7,277 nt of DNA from positions 1 to 7,277 of the forward strand of contig JAHZCM010000101.1 of NCBI GenBank assembly GCA_019422905.1. The letters are read 5' to 3'. Shown in pieces: positions 1 through 6,768 of this stretch; position 1 is the stretch's first letter, and every line of letters begins with the position of its first letter. The DNA is from Oscillospiraceae bacterium (GTDB lineage Bacteria > Bacillota > Clostridia > Oscillospirales > Acutalibacteraceae). The translations under genes were made by a program, and so were the position numbers. Below the pieces are notes generated by a model. It did no database searches, was not told where the DNA came from, and worked only from the letters and a program-made list of their open reading frames with translations.

Positions 1-61
1 ACTCGAACCTATGACCCCCTGCTTGTAAGGCAGGTGCTCTAACCAGCTGAGCTATGCCCCC
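1..61 (-). tRNA. tRNA-Val (anticodon UAC), 3' part cut by window edge
   Basis: Read on the minus strand this folds as a tRNA. The 5' acceptor strand GGGGGCA begins at position 61, followed by UA, a D-stem GCUC/GAGC with loop AGCUGGUUA, an anticodon stem CCUGC/GCAGG around the loop CUUACAA, a five-base variable region, and the 5' half of the T-arm with the conserved GUUCGAGU. The anticodon is UAC, which reads valine GUN codons, especially GUA. The 3' half of the T-stem, the acceptor 3' strand and any encoded CCA lie beyond position 1, so the gene is incomplete only because of the window edge. It has its own strong promoter just upstream and may be the first gene of a tRNA cluster continuing off the window, which cannot be seen here. 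Confidence 0.95.
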
Positions 62-105
62 ATACAGCATCGCATTTGAGGGTTTATCTCTCAGCGACGT
101 GTTAT

Positions 106-134
106 ATAATACAACAACAGGGCGGAAAAGTCAA
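106..134 (-). promoter_or_regulatory. Strong sigma-70/SigA-type promoter for tRNA-Val
   Basis: On the minus strand a -35 box TTGACT (134-129) and a -10 box TATTAT (111-106) are separated by exactly 17 bases, very close to the housekeeping consensus. The predicted start is near 98-100, giving a tRNA leader of about 38 nt. That leader can form an imperfect stem between 94-99 and 68-73 (six pairs, one G-U) with an inner four-pair stem. The promoter lies in the gap after hslO and points at the tRNA, so the tRNA need not depend on read-through from hslO. Confidence 0.8.
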
Positions 135-155
135 TACCTTTTTAAAGATTTTTTG

Positions 156-182
156 AAAAAAACACCATTTGAATCAGTGCTC
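156..182 (-). terminator. Weak candidate intrinsic terminator after hslO
   Basis: On the minus strand the end of hslO can form a short stem (AGCACU with GGUGUU, six pairs including two G-U, nine-base loop), followed by a run of seven Ts at 162-156. The stem overlaps the hslO stop codon and is thermodynamically weak, so termination may be partial. No better terminator is visible before the tRNA promoter. Confidence 0.3.
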
Positions 183-1079
183 CGCATGGGCCCGCTTTTC
201 CCGCACAGCCGCCGCCAGTTCATGCAGTTCTTCCACGGTAAAGTAGTATTTGCGGCAACAATACGGACAGACCGTCTCCACCTTTCCGTCCTGCGCCGGC
301 AGTGTTTCCAGCTCATCCGGTTCCAGTGTAGACAGCGCGCTGTAGTACCGCTCCCGGCTGCAGGTGCAGGCATAATGAACTGGCATTTCATCGAGCTTTT
401 CAACCTCAAAGCCGGCAAGCGCCTTTTCGCACATCTCCTCCGTCGACATACCCTTGGCAAGCATCGTCGTGACCGGCTCCAGGTCCGCAACGTTTTTCTC
501 CAGCTTCTCAATGTCCTCCGGGGCCGCTCCGGGAAGTACCTGCAGCAGCAGGCCGCCGGCCAGCATCACCTTGCCCGCTTCCGAATCCACAAGCACACCG
601 AGCGCGCAAACCGTCGGGATCTGCTCGCTGACCGCATAGTAATTCGTGATATCTTCCGCGATCTCACCGCTTACCAACGCCACCTGCCCCATATACGGTT
701 CGCCCGTTCCGTAGCTGCGGATCACGCCGAGACGCCCCTGTGTTCCCACCGCTGCGCCGACATCCAGCTTGCCGTTCGGTTTTCTCGGCACCTCAGCGGC
801 CGGGTTATCGACACAGCCGCGCACATTGCCGCGACTGTCGGAAATTGCCGTCAAGGTTCCGAGCGGACCACCCCCGTTGACGCGCAGCGTCAGCGAGGCA
901 CGCTCCTGCTTCAGCATTGCGCCCATAATCGAGGCACCCGTCAGCAGCCTTCCGAGCGCCGCCGCTGCCGTAGCGCTCAGGCCGTGCAGCTTCTGTGCCG
1001 TATAAATCGTGTCGCTGGAATCAATTGCCGAAGCCATCAGCGCACCGTTTGACGTGATACAGCGTATAATCCTATCCAA
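174..1079 (-). CDS. hslO: Hsp33 family redox-regulated molecular chaperone
   Basis: This 301-residue protein is a full-length cytosolic Hsp33, a holdase that is inactive when reduced and zinc-bound. Under oxidative stress it is activated by disulfide formation and unfolding of its C-terminal switch. The N-terminal domain (about 1-180) carries typical Hsp33 stretches such as the NGGGPLG region near 68-74. The C-terminal zinc switch is intact: C238 and C240 (CTC), then 30 residues, then C271 and C274 (CPYC), matching the family's CXC-X(27-32)-CXXC pattern. An extra C275 follows directly. The start is TTG: no in-frame ATG lies upstream, the first internal ATG would remove 14 conserved residues, and an AAAGGA ribosome site lies nine bases before the TTG. 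It follows the methyltransferase by 35 bases on the same strand and is probably the last gene of the yerC operon. Confidence 0.96.
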   Translation of the reverse strand: MDRIIRCITSNGALMASAIDSSDTIYTAQKLHGLSATAAAALGRLLTGASIMGAMLKQERASLTLRVNGGGPLGTLTAISDSRGNVRGCVDNPAAEVPRKPNGKLDVGAAVGTQGRLGVIRSYGTGEPYMGQVALVSGEIAEDITNYYAVSEQIPTVCALGVLVDSEAGKVMLAGGLLLQVLPGAAPEDIEKLEKNVADLEPVTTMLAKGMSTEEMCEKALAGFEVEKLDEMPVHYACTCSRERYYSALSTLEPDELETLPAQDGKVETVCPYCCRKYYFTVEELHELAAAVREKRAHAEH

Positions 1080-1086
1080 TCCGAAA

Positions 1087-1094
1087 CTTCCTTT
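1087..1094 (-). promoter_or_regulatory. Ribosome binding site supporting the TTG start of hslO
   Basis: AAAGGAAG on the minus strand; the AAAGGA core ends nine bases before the TTG at 1079. The ATG at 1099 just upstream is in another frame and hits a stop after eight codons, so it does not compete as an hslO start. Confidence 0.6.
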
Positions 1095-1114
1095 CCATGC
1101 GTTTCAAAAGGCAT

Positions 1115-1888
1115 TTATTCCCCTTCAAAGACACCGTTCTGAGAATTCGTGATATGTGCGGCAAAAACCACGCGCTGTTCATCGGGCGCAGGCGCCTCAA
1201 AGCGCATATCGCCGAACACCTGAATCCGATCAAAGCCCGCCTGCTCCAGCATGGCCGTGATTTCCCCAATCGTATACACATGCTCCGAAAAACGTTCGCT
1301 GCTGCGCGTATAGGTCTTGCCCTGCCGCTCAAAAAAGTCGAGAGAAATCGCGACGCTCTTATCCTGCGGGTTATAGCTGTTCTGCCAAACGCAGTAGATA
1401 TCCGCAAGATCATAGACAAACGTATTGTTGCCGAGCACACTTTCATGCTTGAACGGCGTGTTGACGTCAAAAATAAACCAGCCGTCGTCGTTCATGAAGA
1501 AAGCGACCCTCCGAAAAGTTTCGAGCACTTGCCCGGCGCCGGACAAGTGATTGATGCTGTCCAGCGAGCAGAAAACCGTGTCCACCGTGCCGTAAAGATC
1601 GAGCTTCTGCATTTTCTGGCACAGGAACAGCACATCCGCATCCTGCTCATACGCCTTATCCTTTGCTTCGGAGAGCATTGCCGCAGAACCGTCCACGCCG
1701 TAGATATCAATGCCCAGCTTATGCAGCTCCAGGGTCAGGCTGCCCGTGCCGCAGGCGAGATCCAGCGTCAGACCGGCCGGATGCTCCAGCCGCTTCAAAA
1801 GCGCAGAGAGATAACCGGCCCGTCCGGCATAGTCAACATTTGCGGTCAAAGCGTCATAGTACCGCGCAAAGATGTCGTATCCCGCCAT
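1115..1888 (-). CDS. Class I SAM-dependent methyltransferase, substrate unknown
   Basis: This 257-residue protein has a Rossmann-type methyltransferase fold. Motif I is LDLACGTGS at 42-50, the glycine-rich loop that binds S-adenosylmethionine. An acidic residue at the end of strand 2 (GVD, D66) would bind the ribose hydroxyls. The N-terminus, with YDIFARYYD at 4-12, resembles the YDxFAxxYD opening seen in many small-molecule methyltransferases of Firmicutes, such as the YqeM group. The C-terminal half, with the GEITAMLEQAGF element before the last strands, is also usual for such enzymes. The substrate cannot be deduced. The ATG at 1888 is chosen over an upstream TTG at 1912 because it overlaps the yerC TAA by one base (TAATG) and has AGAGGAA just upstream, which indicates translational coupling with yerC. 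hslO follows after 35 bases. Confidence 0.88.
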   Translation of the reverse strand: MAGYDIFARYYDALTANVDYAGRAGYLSALLKRLEHPAGLTLDLACGTGSLTLELHKLGIDIYGVDGSAAMLSEAKDKAYEQDADVLFLCQKMQKLDLYGTVDTVFCSLDSINHLSGAGQVLETFRRVAFFMNDDGWFIFDVNTPFKHESVLGNNTFVYDLADIYCVWQNSYNPQDKSVAISLDFFERQGKTYTRSSERFSEHVYTIGEITAMLEQAGFDRIQVFGDMRFEAPAPDEQRVVFAAHITNSQNGVFEGE

Positions 1889-2190
1889 TATTCCTCTTCG
1901 TCCTTTTTCCAAAGGCGGTCAAAAACAAGCGTATAGCCGTCGCTGCCGTAATGCAGGGAGCGGTTTACGCGGCTGATTGTCGCCGTGGACGCACCGGTTT
2001 CCGAAACGATTTCGCTGTACACCTGCCGCGCGTGAAGCATCTTGGCGACGGCGATGCGCTGCGACATGGCCTTCAGCTCCGGAACCGTGCACAGATCCTC
2101 AAAAAAGCGGTAGCATTCCTCACGGTTTTCCAAAGTGAGAATCGCGTCAAACAGAAAATCGACATTTTCATCGTGGAGCTTTGTGTTCAT
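1888..2190 (-). CDS. yerC: YerC/YecD family TrpR-related transcriptional regulator
   Basis: This protein of 100 residues belongs to the TrpR-like YerC/YecD family, small all-helical DNA-binding proteins mainly of Firmicutes. The conserved core PELKAMSQRIAVAKML (37-52) is followed by a helix-turn-helix, roughly residues 57-75, with the recognition helix around TGASTATISRVNRSL; both are diagnostic of the family. By analogy with TrpR it would act as a dimer, possibly with a small effector, but no ligand can be inferred from sequence. The gene directly follows lysA on the same strand and has its own promoter, which is embedded in a perfect palindrome, so autoregulation is plausible. Two ATGs (2196 and 2190) are in frame; the second has the correctly spaced ribosome site. 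The stop overlaps the start of the methyltransferase gene by one base. Confidence 0.92.
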   Translation of the reverse strand: MNTKLHDENVDFLFDAILTLENREECYRFFEDLCTVPELKAMSQRIAVAKMLHARQVYSEIVSETGASTATISRVNRSLHYGSDGYTLVFDRLWKKDEEE

Positions 2191-2197
2191 AACCATA

Positions 2198-2201
2198 CCT
2201 C
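2198..2201 (-). promoter_or_regulatory. Ribosome binding site that favours the second ATG of yerC
   Basis: GAGG on the minus strand lies only one base before the ATG at 2196 but seven bases before the in-frame ATG at 2190. Normal spacing therefore selects the 2190 start and a 100-residue product. Confidence 0.55.
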
Positions 2202-2223
2202 ATTTCTTTGCGCAGTGACTTCC

Positions 2224-2257
2224 TTTTGCTTTTTTATTTTACCATTCAAAAGCAAAA
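2224..2257 (-). repeat. Perfect 10-bp inverted repeat around the yerC -10 box (operator candidate)
   Basis: TTTTGCTTTT at 2224-2233 and AAAAGCAAAA at 2248-2257 are perfect reverse complements separated by 14 bases. The -10 box (2236-2241) lies between the arms, and one arm covers most of the promoter spacer. A bound dimeric repressor would block polymerase. As RNA it could form an AU-rich stem, but no U-run follows the second arm on the minus strand, so a terminator role is unlikely. The arms are low in complexity, so chance cannot be excluded. Confidence 0.5.
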
Positions 2258-2264
2258 AAGTAAA
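2236..2264 (-). promoter_or_regulatory. Extended -10 promoter of the yerC-methyltransferase-hslO operon
   Basis: On the minus strand a -35-like TTTACT (2264-2259) is followed after exactly 17 bases by TAAAAT (2241-2236), which is preceded by TGG to give an extended -10 (TGnTAAAAT). Transcription would start near 2228-2230, leaving a leader of about 40 bases before the yerC ATG at 2190. The -35 deviates from TTGACA, but the extended -10 and spacing compensate. The promoter lies in the AT-rich gap between lysA and yerC. Confidence 0.6.
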
Positions 2265-2291
2265 GACGCAAACCCAGGATTCAAAAATATT

Positions 2292-3590
2292 TTACAGGTC
2301 GTTGCGGACCAAATCCGCGTATGTCTCTCCGCGAATGACAAGCCGCGGCTCGCCGTTTCGCACCATAACGCAGGCCGGCCTGGGGTTGCGGTTATAGTTG
2401 GAAGCCATTGAATAGTTATATGCGCCGGTGGAAAGCACAGCGAGAATGTCGCCGACCTCGGGCTTCTGGATCAGCGCGTTCTCCTGAATCAGGTCGCCGC
2501 TCTCACAGCACTTTCCGGCGATCGTCGCCTTGAAATCCGTCGGCTGATCCGCTTTGTTCGCAAGCAGACAGGTATAGTCGGACTGATACAGCGCATAGCG
2601 CGGGTTCTCATACATGCCGCCGTCAATCGCCACATATGTACGGACCCGCGGAATTGTCTTGATGTCGCCGACTGTATACAGCGTGATACCGGCCTCACCG
2701 ACAATGGAGCGGCCCGGCTCGATATAGATTTTCGGAATCTCCAGTCCATACTGCGCGCAGGCAGCGTGGACAGCCGCCGACACATCATTCATATACATCT
2801 CATACGGAACCGCAGCGTCCGCACCCTTATACTTGATGCGGAAGCCGCCGCCAAGATTCAGATGCGTCAGCTTTTTGCCGAGCTCTCTGTAAATCTTATC
2901 GTAAAAGGCGAGCATAACCTCCGCTGCAAGCACAAACGGGGATTTATCGAAAATCTGGGAGCCGATGTGGCAGTGCAGGCCGATCAGCTCAACGTGCGGC
3001 GCTTTCACAGCCTCCTTTACAGCTTCAAAGGCTTCCCCGGTTTCCAGCGCAAAGCCAAATTTCGAATCGATCTGCCCCGTACGGATAAACTCGTGCGTGT
3101 GGGCATCGATGCCCGGCTTGATGCGCATGGAAATCCTTGTAACGGCATTTTTTTCCGCGGAAAGCTTCTCGATCCGGCGCAGCTCGCTGAGATTATCGAC
3201 GACAATATCGCCGACGCCGCTTTCCATCGCGTACTCAAGCTCCTGCATCGTCTTGTTATTTCCCTGGAAATGAATGTGCTCCGGGTTCACGCCCGCAGCA
3301 AGCGCCGTATACAGCTCGCCGCCGGACACGACCTCCAGATCCAGCCCTTCGCTTGTGACAATCCGGCAGATCTCCTTACAGCTAAACGCCTTACTGGCGT
3401 AGATCGGCGCGCCGTTTCCCTGATAGTACTGATCGAACGAGGATTTGTAGCGCCTGCATGTGTCGCGGATCTTATCCTCACTCATCACATACAGTGCGGT
3501 GCCAAACTGCGCTGCAAGCGCCACGGTGTCACAGCCGCCAATCGTCAAATGCCCCTGCTCATTCACGCCAAGGCAATCCGATACAAACAT
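2292..3590 (-). CDS. lysA: Diaminopimelate decarboxylase
   Basis: LysA decarboxylates meso-diaminopimelate to L-lysine using pyridoxal phosphate, the last step of lysine synthesis, in the cytosol. At 432 residues it has the normal length. It shows the alanine-racemase-type barrel followed by a beta domain. The PLP lysine is K67 in YASKAF, where most homologues have a KAN or KAL-type motif. VVSGGEL lies at 87-93, HCHIGSQ at 206-212 and the phosphate-binding GGG at 247-249. EPGRS lies at 291-295, the signature CESGD with the active-site cysteine C362 at 362-366, and GAYNYSM at 389-395. An in-frame TGA six bases upstream fixes the ATG as the first possible start; the nearest ribosome site, AAGGG, is about 12 bases away, rather far. 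It follows engB by 38 bases and is probably co-transcribed with it. No clear terminator follows, so it may read into yerC. Confidence 0.97.
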   Translation of the reverse strand: MFVSDCLGVNEQGHLTIGGCDTVALAAQFGTALYVMSEDKIRDTCRRYKSSFDQYYQGNGAPIYASKAFSCKEICRIVTSEGLDLEVVSGGELYTALAAGVNPEHIHFQGNNKTMQELEYAMESGVGDIVVDNLSELRRIEKLSAEKNAVTRISMRIKPGIDAHTHEFIRTGQIDSKFGFALETGEAFEAVKEAVKAPHVELIGLHCHIGSQIFDKSPFVLAAEVMLAFYDKIYRELGKKLTHLNLGGGFRIKYKGADAAVPYEMYMNDVSAAVHAACAQYGLEIPKIYIEPGRSIVGEAGITLYTVGDIKTIPRVRTYVAIDGGMYENPRYALYQSDYTCLLANKADQPTDFKATIAGKCCESGDLIQENALIQKPEVGDILAVLSTGAYNYSMASNYNRNPRPACVMVRNGEPRLVIRGETYADLVRNDL

Positions 3591-3628
3591 TTTTCATTCA
3601 TTCCCTTCGAAAATATACTCGCAAAAAA

Positions 3629-4222
3629 TTATTTCTGAATGCAGCCTTCCACCGCCGCTTCGATCTCCGTTTTCAACTGCTCAAGGCCAAATCCGGTCTG
3701 AGAGGAATACGGCAGAAACGGAATCTCATGTTCGTTAAAAAGCTCCGCAAAATAGCTTTGCTGTGCGGAAAACTGCGTCTTATTCAGCTTATCGCTTTTT
3801 GTGCAGACAACGAGAAACGGCAGCTCCCGCTCAATCAGGAAATTGAGCATATCAAAATCATCCGCCGTCGGCTCATGCCGCATATCGAGAATCTGGATCA
3901 CGAGCGCGATATTCCGGTCATCGCTGAAATACCCCTGCATGAGCTTTGCCCAGCGCTGCTTCTCGCTCTGGGAAACCTTTGCGTAGCCGTAGCCCGGCAG
4001 GTCGACAAGCCTGCAAGCCGGCAGACGGAAAAAATTGATCGTAGCCGTCTTGCCGGGCGTCGCGCTGACTCTGGCCAGCGCCTTACGGTTCACCAGCTTG
4101 TTGATTAAGGAGGACTTTCCGACATTGGATTTCCCGGAAAACACAATCTCCGGGAGATCCGATTTCCTAAGCTGATCCGCGCGGCCCGCCGCGCATTCGA
4201 ATTCAACCGCTTGAAAGTTCAT
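3629..4222 (-). CDS. engB: Ribosome biogenesis GTP-binding protein EngB (YsxC/YihA)
   Basis: EngB is a TRAFAC-class GTPase needed for late assembly of the 50S subunit in the cytoplasm. All G motifs are intact in this 197-residue protein: G1 GKSNVGKS at 30-37, G2 ATPGKT at 54-59, G3 DLPG at 74-77 within DLPGYGYA, G4 TKSD at 141-144 and G5 SSQTG at 173-177. The length fits the family (about 195-200). A GTG at 4234 is in frame, but its upstream purines abut the codon. The ATG at 4222 has AGAAAGGTGG eight bases before it, so it is chosen. The gene lies directly downstream of lon, as in Bacillus and many other Firmicutes, which supports the assignment. The 70-base gap to lon shows no convincing terminator or promoter. 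Confidence 0.96.
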   Translation of the reverse strand: MNFQAVEFECAAGRADQLRKSDLPEIVFSGKSNVGKSSLINKLVNRKALARVSATPGKTATINFFRLPACRLVDLPGYGYAKVSQSEKQRWAKLMQGYFSDDRNIALVIQILDMRHEPTADDFDMLNFLIERELPFLVVCTKSDKLNKTQFSAQQSYFAELFNEHEIPFLPYSSQTGFGLEQLKTEIEAAVEGCIQK

Positions 4223-4230
4223 ACGAACGG

Positions 4231-4240
4231 CCACCTTTCT
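4231..4240 (-). promoter_or_regulatory. Ribosome binding site deciding the ATG start of engB
   Basis: AGAAAGGTGG on the minus strand ends eight bases before the ATG at 4222. It overlaps the alternative GTG at 4234, which therefore has no properly spaced site of its own. Confidence 0.6.
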
Positions 4241-4292
4241 GTGCGGCGCACATTTCGCCTATTCCGCATTCCGCGCAAAATATCGCTTTTTC

Positions 4293-6716
4293 TCATTGGC
4301 GGAGTACCTGCGCGGCGCGCTGCTGCCCAAGCGGGAGCTTTGCTTCCGGTTCCTTCTCCCCGCCGTCGTGCAGCCCTACGATAGCGAGCGGCAGCACCTC
4401 GTCGATGCGGCGGACCGGCACAAATTCCACATGATCCTTGACGACCTGATCCACCTCGGCGAGATCCGGCACATTGCCCTGTGGAATCACGACGGTTTTG
4501 ATGCCGTTGCGATACGCCGCCATCGATTTCTCCCGCAGCCCGCCGATCGGCAGTACACGCCCCTGCAGCGTGATCTCACCGGTCATCGCTATATTATGCC
4601 GTATCGGAGCCTTGCAGAGCGCCGACGTGATCGCCGTCGCCATCGCGACACCCGCAGAGGGACCGTCCTTTGGAACCGCACCCTCCGGCGCATGGATGTG
4701 AATATCCTTCTTCGCATAAAAATCCGGCGCAATGCCCAGTTGATTGGCGCGCGTGCGGATGCAGGTCAGCACCGCGCCGGCGGATTCCTTCATCACGTCG
4801 CCGAGCGAGCCGGTCAGTTGGATTTTGCCTGTGCCGTCCATCACGGCCACCTCGATCGGCAGCATCTCGCCGCCGACGCTCGTCCACGCCAGACCGTTTA
4901 CAAGCCCGATTTCGTCTTGCTTATCCGCGTTGTCCTTTGTGAACTTCTTCGGCCCAAGCAGCTCCTCCAGATTGGCCGGCTTCACCGAATAGGATTTGAA
5001 GTCCTCTTCGGAGACGATGCGCTTTGCAATCTTACGGCAGATGCTGCCGATGGTGCGCTCCAGGGTGCGCACGCCGGCCTCCCGCGTATAGCTGTCGATA
5101 ATCATATGCAGCGCATTCGGCGTAAACCGGAGCTGCGCCGCCTTGATCCCATGCTTTTTGAGCTGCTTGGGAATCAGATATTTCGAAGCGATGCGAAACT
5201 TCTCCTCGTGCGTGTAGCTGCCGAGCGTGATGATATCCATACGGTCATAAAGCGGGCCGGGAATCGCGGAAGCGTCGTTCGCCGTCGTGATAAACAGCAC
5301 GTGGCTGAGATCAAACGGCAGGTCGATATAGTGATCCTGAAAGGCGCTGTTCTGCTCGGGGTCGAGCACCTCAAGCAGCGAGGCCGAAGGATCTCCCTTG
5401 AAGCTCTGGCCGAGCTTATCGATTTCATCGAGCAGGATCAGCGGATTATTCGTTCCCGCCTGCTTGACCGCCGCAATGATGCGGCCCGGCATGGAGCCGA
5501 CATACGTCCTGCGGTGGCCCATAATATCGGCCTCGTCGCGCACGCCGCCCAGTGAAACACGCACGTATTTGCGGCCCGTCGCTTCTGCGATTGAGCGCGC
5601 AATGGAGGTCTTGCCGACACCCGGCGGACCTACAAGGCAGATGATTTGCCCCGTTGCCTTATCCGACAGCTTGCGCACCGCGAGCGTTTCCAGAAAACGC
5701 TCCTTCACCTTCTGCATACCGTAATGGTCGCGGTTGAGAATCTTCTCCGCCCTCGCAATATCCAGCCGCTCCGATGAGGCCGTATTCCACGGAAGCTCCA
5801 GGCACGTCTCCAGATAGACGCGCATCACGGAGCCCTCATGCGAGCCGTACGGCATTTTGGCAAAGCGGTCGCATTCCTTCAGGAGCTTTTCCTCCGCCGC
5901 CTGCGGCAGGTTCAGCTTGAGGATTTTCTCCCGCATCTCGTCGGATTCCTCCTGCGGATTATCCTCTTCGCCAAGCTCGCTCGCAATTGCGCGCATCTGC
6001 TCGCGCAGCATGTAGGTGCGCTGGTTTTCGTCCATCTGCCCCTGCGCCTTCTGGCTGATCTCGCGCTCCAGCGTCATAATCTGAATCTCATCGGTCAAAA
6101 TCGAATTCAGGCGCACGACGCGGCGCACGGGATGCAGCTCATCGAGGATACACTGCTTCTGCTCAAAATCCAGCGCAATATTGGCGGCAATGAAATCCGC
6201 CAGCTTGCCGCTGTCCTTTTCCTGCATCACGCCGAGCAGGATATCCGACGGAACATTCCGGAACCAGCGGATATACTCTTCAAATTTATCCTGCGCAACA
6301 CGGTTCAGCGCTTCCGTTTTATAGCTTGCGCGGAAATTCGGCTCCACACAGGGCAGAATGGAGCCGGTCAGAAACGGTTCCTCCTGCACAACAGCCATGA
6401 TTTCCGCGCGGGAAATGCCCTCCACATGCAGCTTGATGCCCTCATCTGAGGTGTGCACGATCTGCTTGATCTTCGCGATCACGCCGATCTTGTACAGGTC
6501 ATCCGCCGTCGGCTCGTTCTCGGAGAGATCCGTCTGCGTGACGACAAAAATCTGCCGGTTCGTCTCCAAAGCGGCTTTCACTGCCAAAACAGACTTCTTC
6601 CGGCCGATATCAAACTGCAAAATCATGCCCGGAAATACGACAAGGCCGCGCACCGCCAAAACCGGCATGGTTTGCAGTTCGGCGCTGTTGATTGGTTTGC
6701 TCATATCTTTAATCAT
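4293..6716 (-). CDS. lon: ATP-dependent endopeptidase La (Lon, LonA type)
   Basis: Lon is a cytosolic homohexameric AAA+ serine protease that degrades misfolded and selected regulatory proteins. The 807-residue protein has the LonA layout. The N-terminal substrate-recognition domain (about 17-215) opens with VLAVRGLVVFPGM, then comes a helical linker, then the AAA+ module with Walker A GPPGVGKT (363-370), Walker B LILLDEID (426-433), sensor-1 TTAN (477-480) and sensor-2 R550 in REAGVRTLER. The C-terminal protease domain has the Ser-Lys dyad: S687 in PKDGPSAG and K730 in GGLREK, 43 residues apart as in E. coli Lon. The short charged tail is ordinary. The start is uncertain: AAGGA touches the ATG at 6716 but is 12 bases from the in-frame ATG at 6704, so the protein may begin at MSKPIN. 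It lies between clpX and engB; no separate lonB is present between clpX and lon. Confidence 0.97.
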   Translation of the reverse strand: MIKDMSKPINSAELQTMPVLAVRGLVVFPGMILQFDIGRKKSVLAVKAALETNRQIFVVTQTDLSENEPTADDLYKIGVIAKIKQIVHTSDEGIKLHVEGISRAEIMAVVQEEPFLTGSILPCVEPNFRASYKTEALNRVAQDKFEEYIRWFRNVPSDILLGVMQEKDSGKLADFIAANIALDFEQKQCILDELHPVRRVVRLNSILTDEIQIMTLEREISQKAQGQMDENQRTYMLREQMRAIASELGEEDNPQEESDEMREKILKLNLPQAAEEKLLKECDRFAKMPYGSHEGSVMRVYLETCLELPWNTASSERLDIARAEKILNRDHYGMQKVKERFLETLAVRKLSDKATGQIICLVGPPGVGKTSIARSIAEATGRKYVRVSLGGVRDEADIMGHRRTYVGSMPGRIIAAVKQAGTNNPLILLDEIDKLGQSFKGDPSASLLEVLDPEQNSAFQDHYIDLPFDLSHVLFITTANDASAIPGPLYDRMDIITLGSYTHEEKFRIASKYLIPKQLKKHGIKAAQLRFTPNALHMIIDSYTREAGVRTLERTIGSICRKIAKRIVSEEDFKSYSVKPANLEELLGPKKFTKDNADKQDEIGLVNGLAWTSVGGEMLPIEVAVMDGTGKIQLTGSLGDVMKESAGAVLTCIRTRANQLGIAPDFYAKKDIHIHAPEGAVPKDGPSAGVAMATAITSALCKAPIRHNIAMTGEITLQGRVLPIGGLREKSMAAYRNGIKTVVIPQGNVPDLAEVDQVVKDHVEFVPVRRIDEVLPLAIVGLHDGGEKEPEAKLPLGQQRAAQVLRQ

Positions 6717-6735
6717 TCCTTATTAAAACCAGACA

Positions 6736-6768
6736 AGGCTGCGCAGCTCGAATTTGGCCGCACAGCCT
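6736..6768 (-). terminator. 12-bp hairpin between clpX and lon, possible (partial) terminator
   Basis: On the minus strand AGGCUGUGCGGC pairs with GCUGCGCAGCCU: twelve consecutive pairs with two G-U wobbles and a nine-base loop (CAAAUUCGA). It starts 14 bases after the clpX stop. The following bases (UGUCUGGUUUU) are only moderately U-rich, so it may be an attenuating or RNA-stabilising stem and not a full terminator. Only 19 bases separate it from the first lon ATG, leaving no room for a downstream lon promoter. Confidence 0.45.

Noticed and set aside
54..1052. Plus-strand open frame of 332 codons opposite hslO
   Set aside because: It begins inside the tRNA gene, runs antisense to hslO, and has the Arg/His/Gln-rich composition of a shadow frame.
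2224..2257. Inverted repeat after lysA as an intrinsic terminator
   Set aside because: The stem is AU-rich, the loop is 14 bases, and on the transcribed strand it is followed by GGAAGTCAC and not by a U-run. An operator role around the promoter fits better.
3591..3628. Possible lysine riboswitch or leader upstream of lysA
   Set aside because: Only 38 bases separate engB from lysA, far too short for the lysine riboswitch, and no terminator hairpin is present.
2766..3638. Plus-strand open frame of 290 codons opposite lysA
   Set aside because: Antisense to a clear lysA with all motifs intact; no protein family features are visible.
4223..4292. Terminator or promoter between lon and engB
   Set aside because: Only a tiny GTGCGGCGCAC palindrome and a tandem ATTCCGC pair are present; there is no stem followed by Ts and no convincing -35/-10 pair.
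4296..5555. Long plus-strand open frame of 419 codons opposite lon
   Set aside because: It lies fully antisense to the highly conserved lon gene, encodes an Arg/His/Ala-rich sequence with no recognisable domain, and is explained by GC-biased third positions of lon.
6736..6768. CIRCE heat-shock operator between clpX and lon
   Set aside because: CIRCE arms are TTAGCACTC and GAGTGCTAA; the stem here (AGGCTGTGCGGC) has no resemblance beyond being an inverted repeat.
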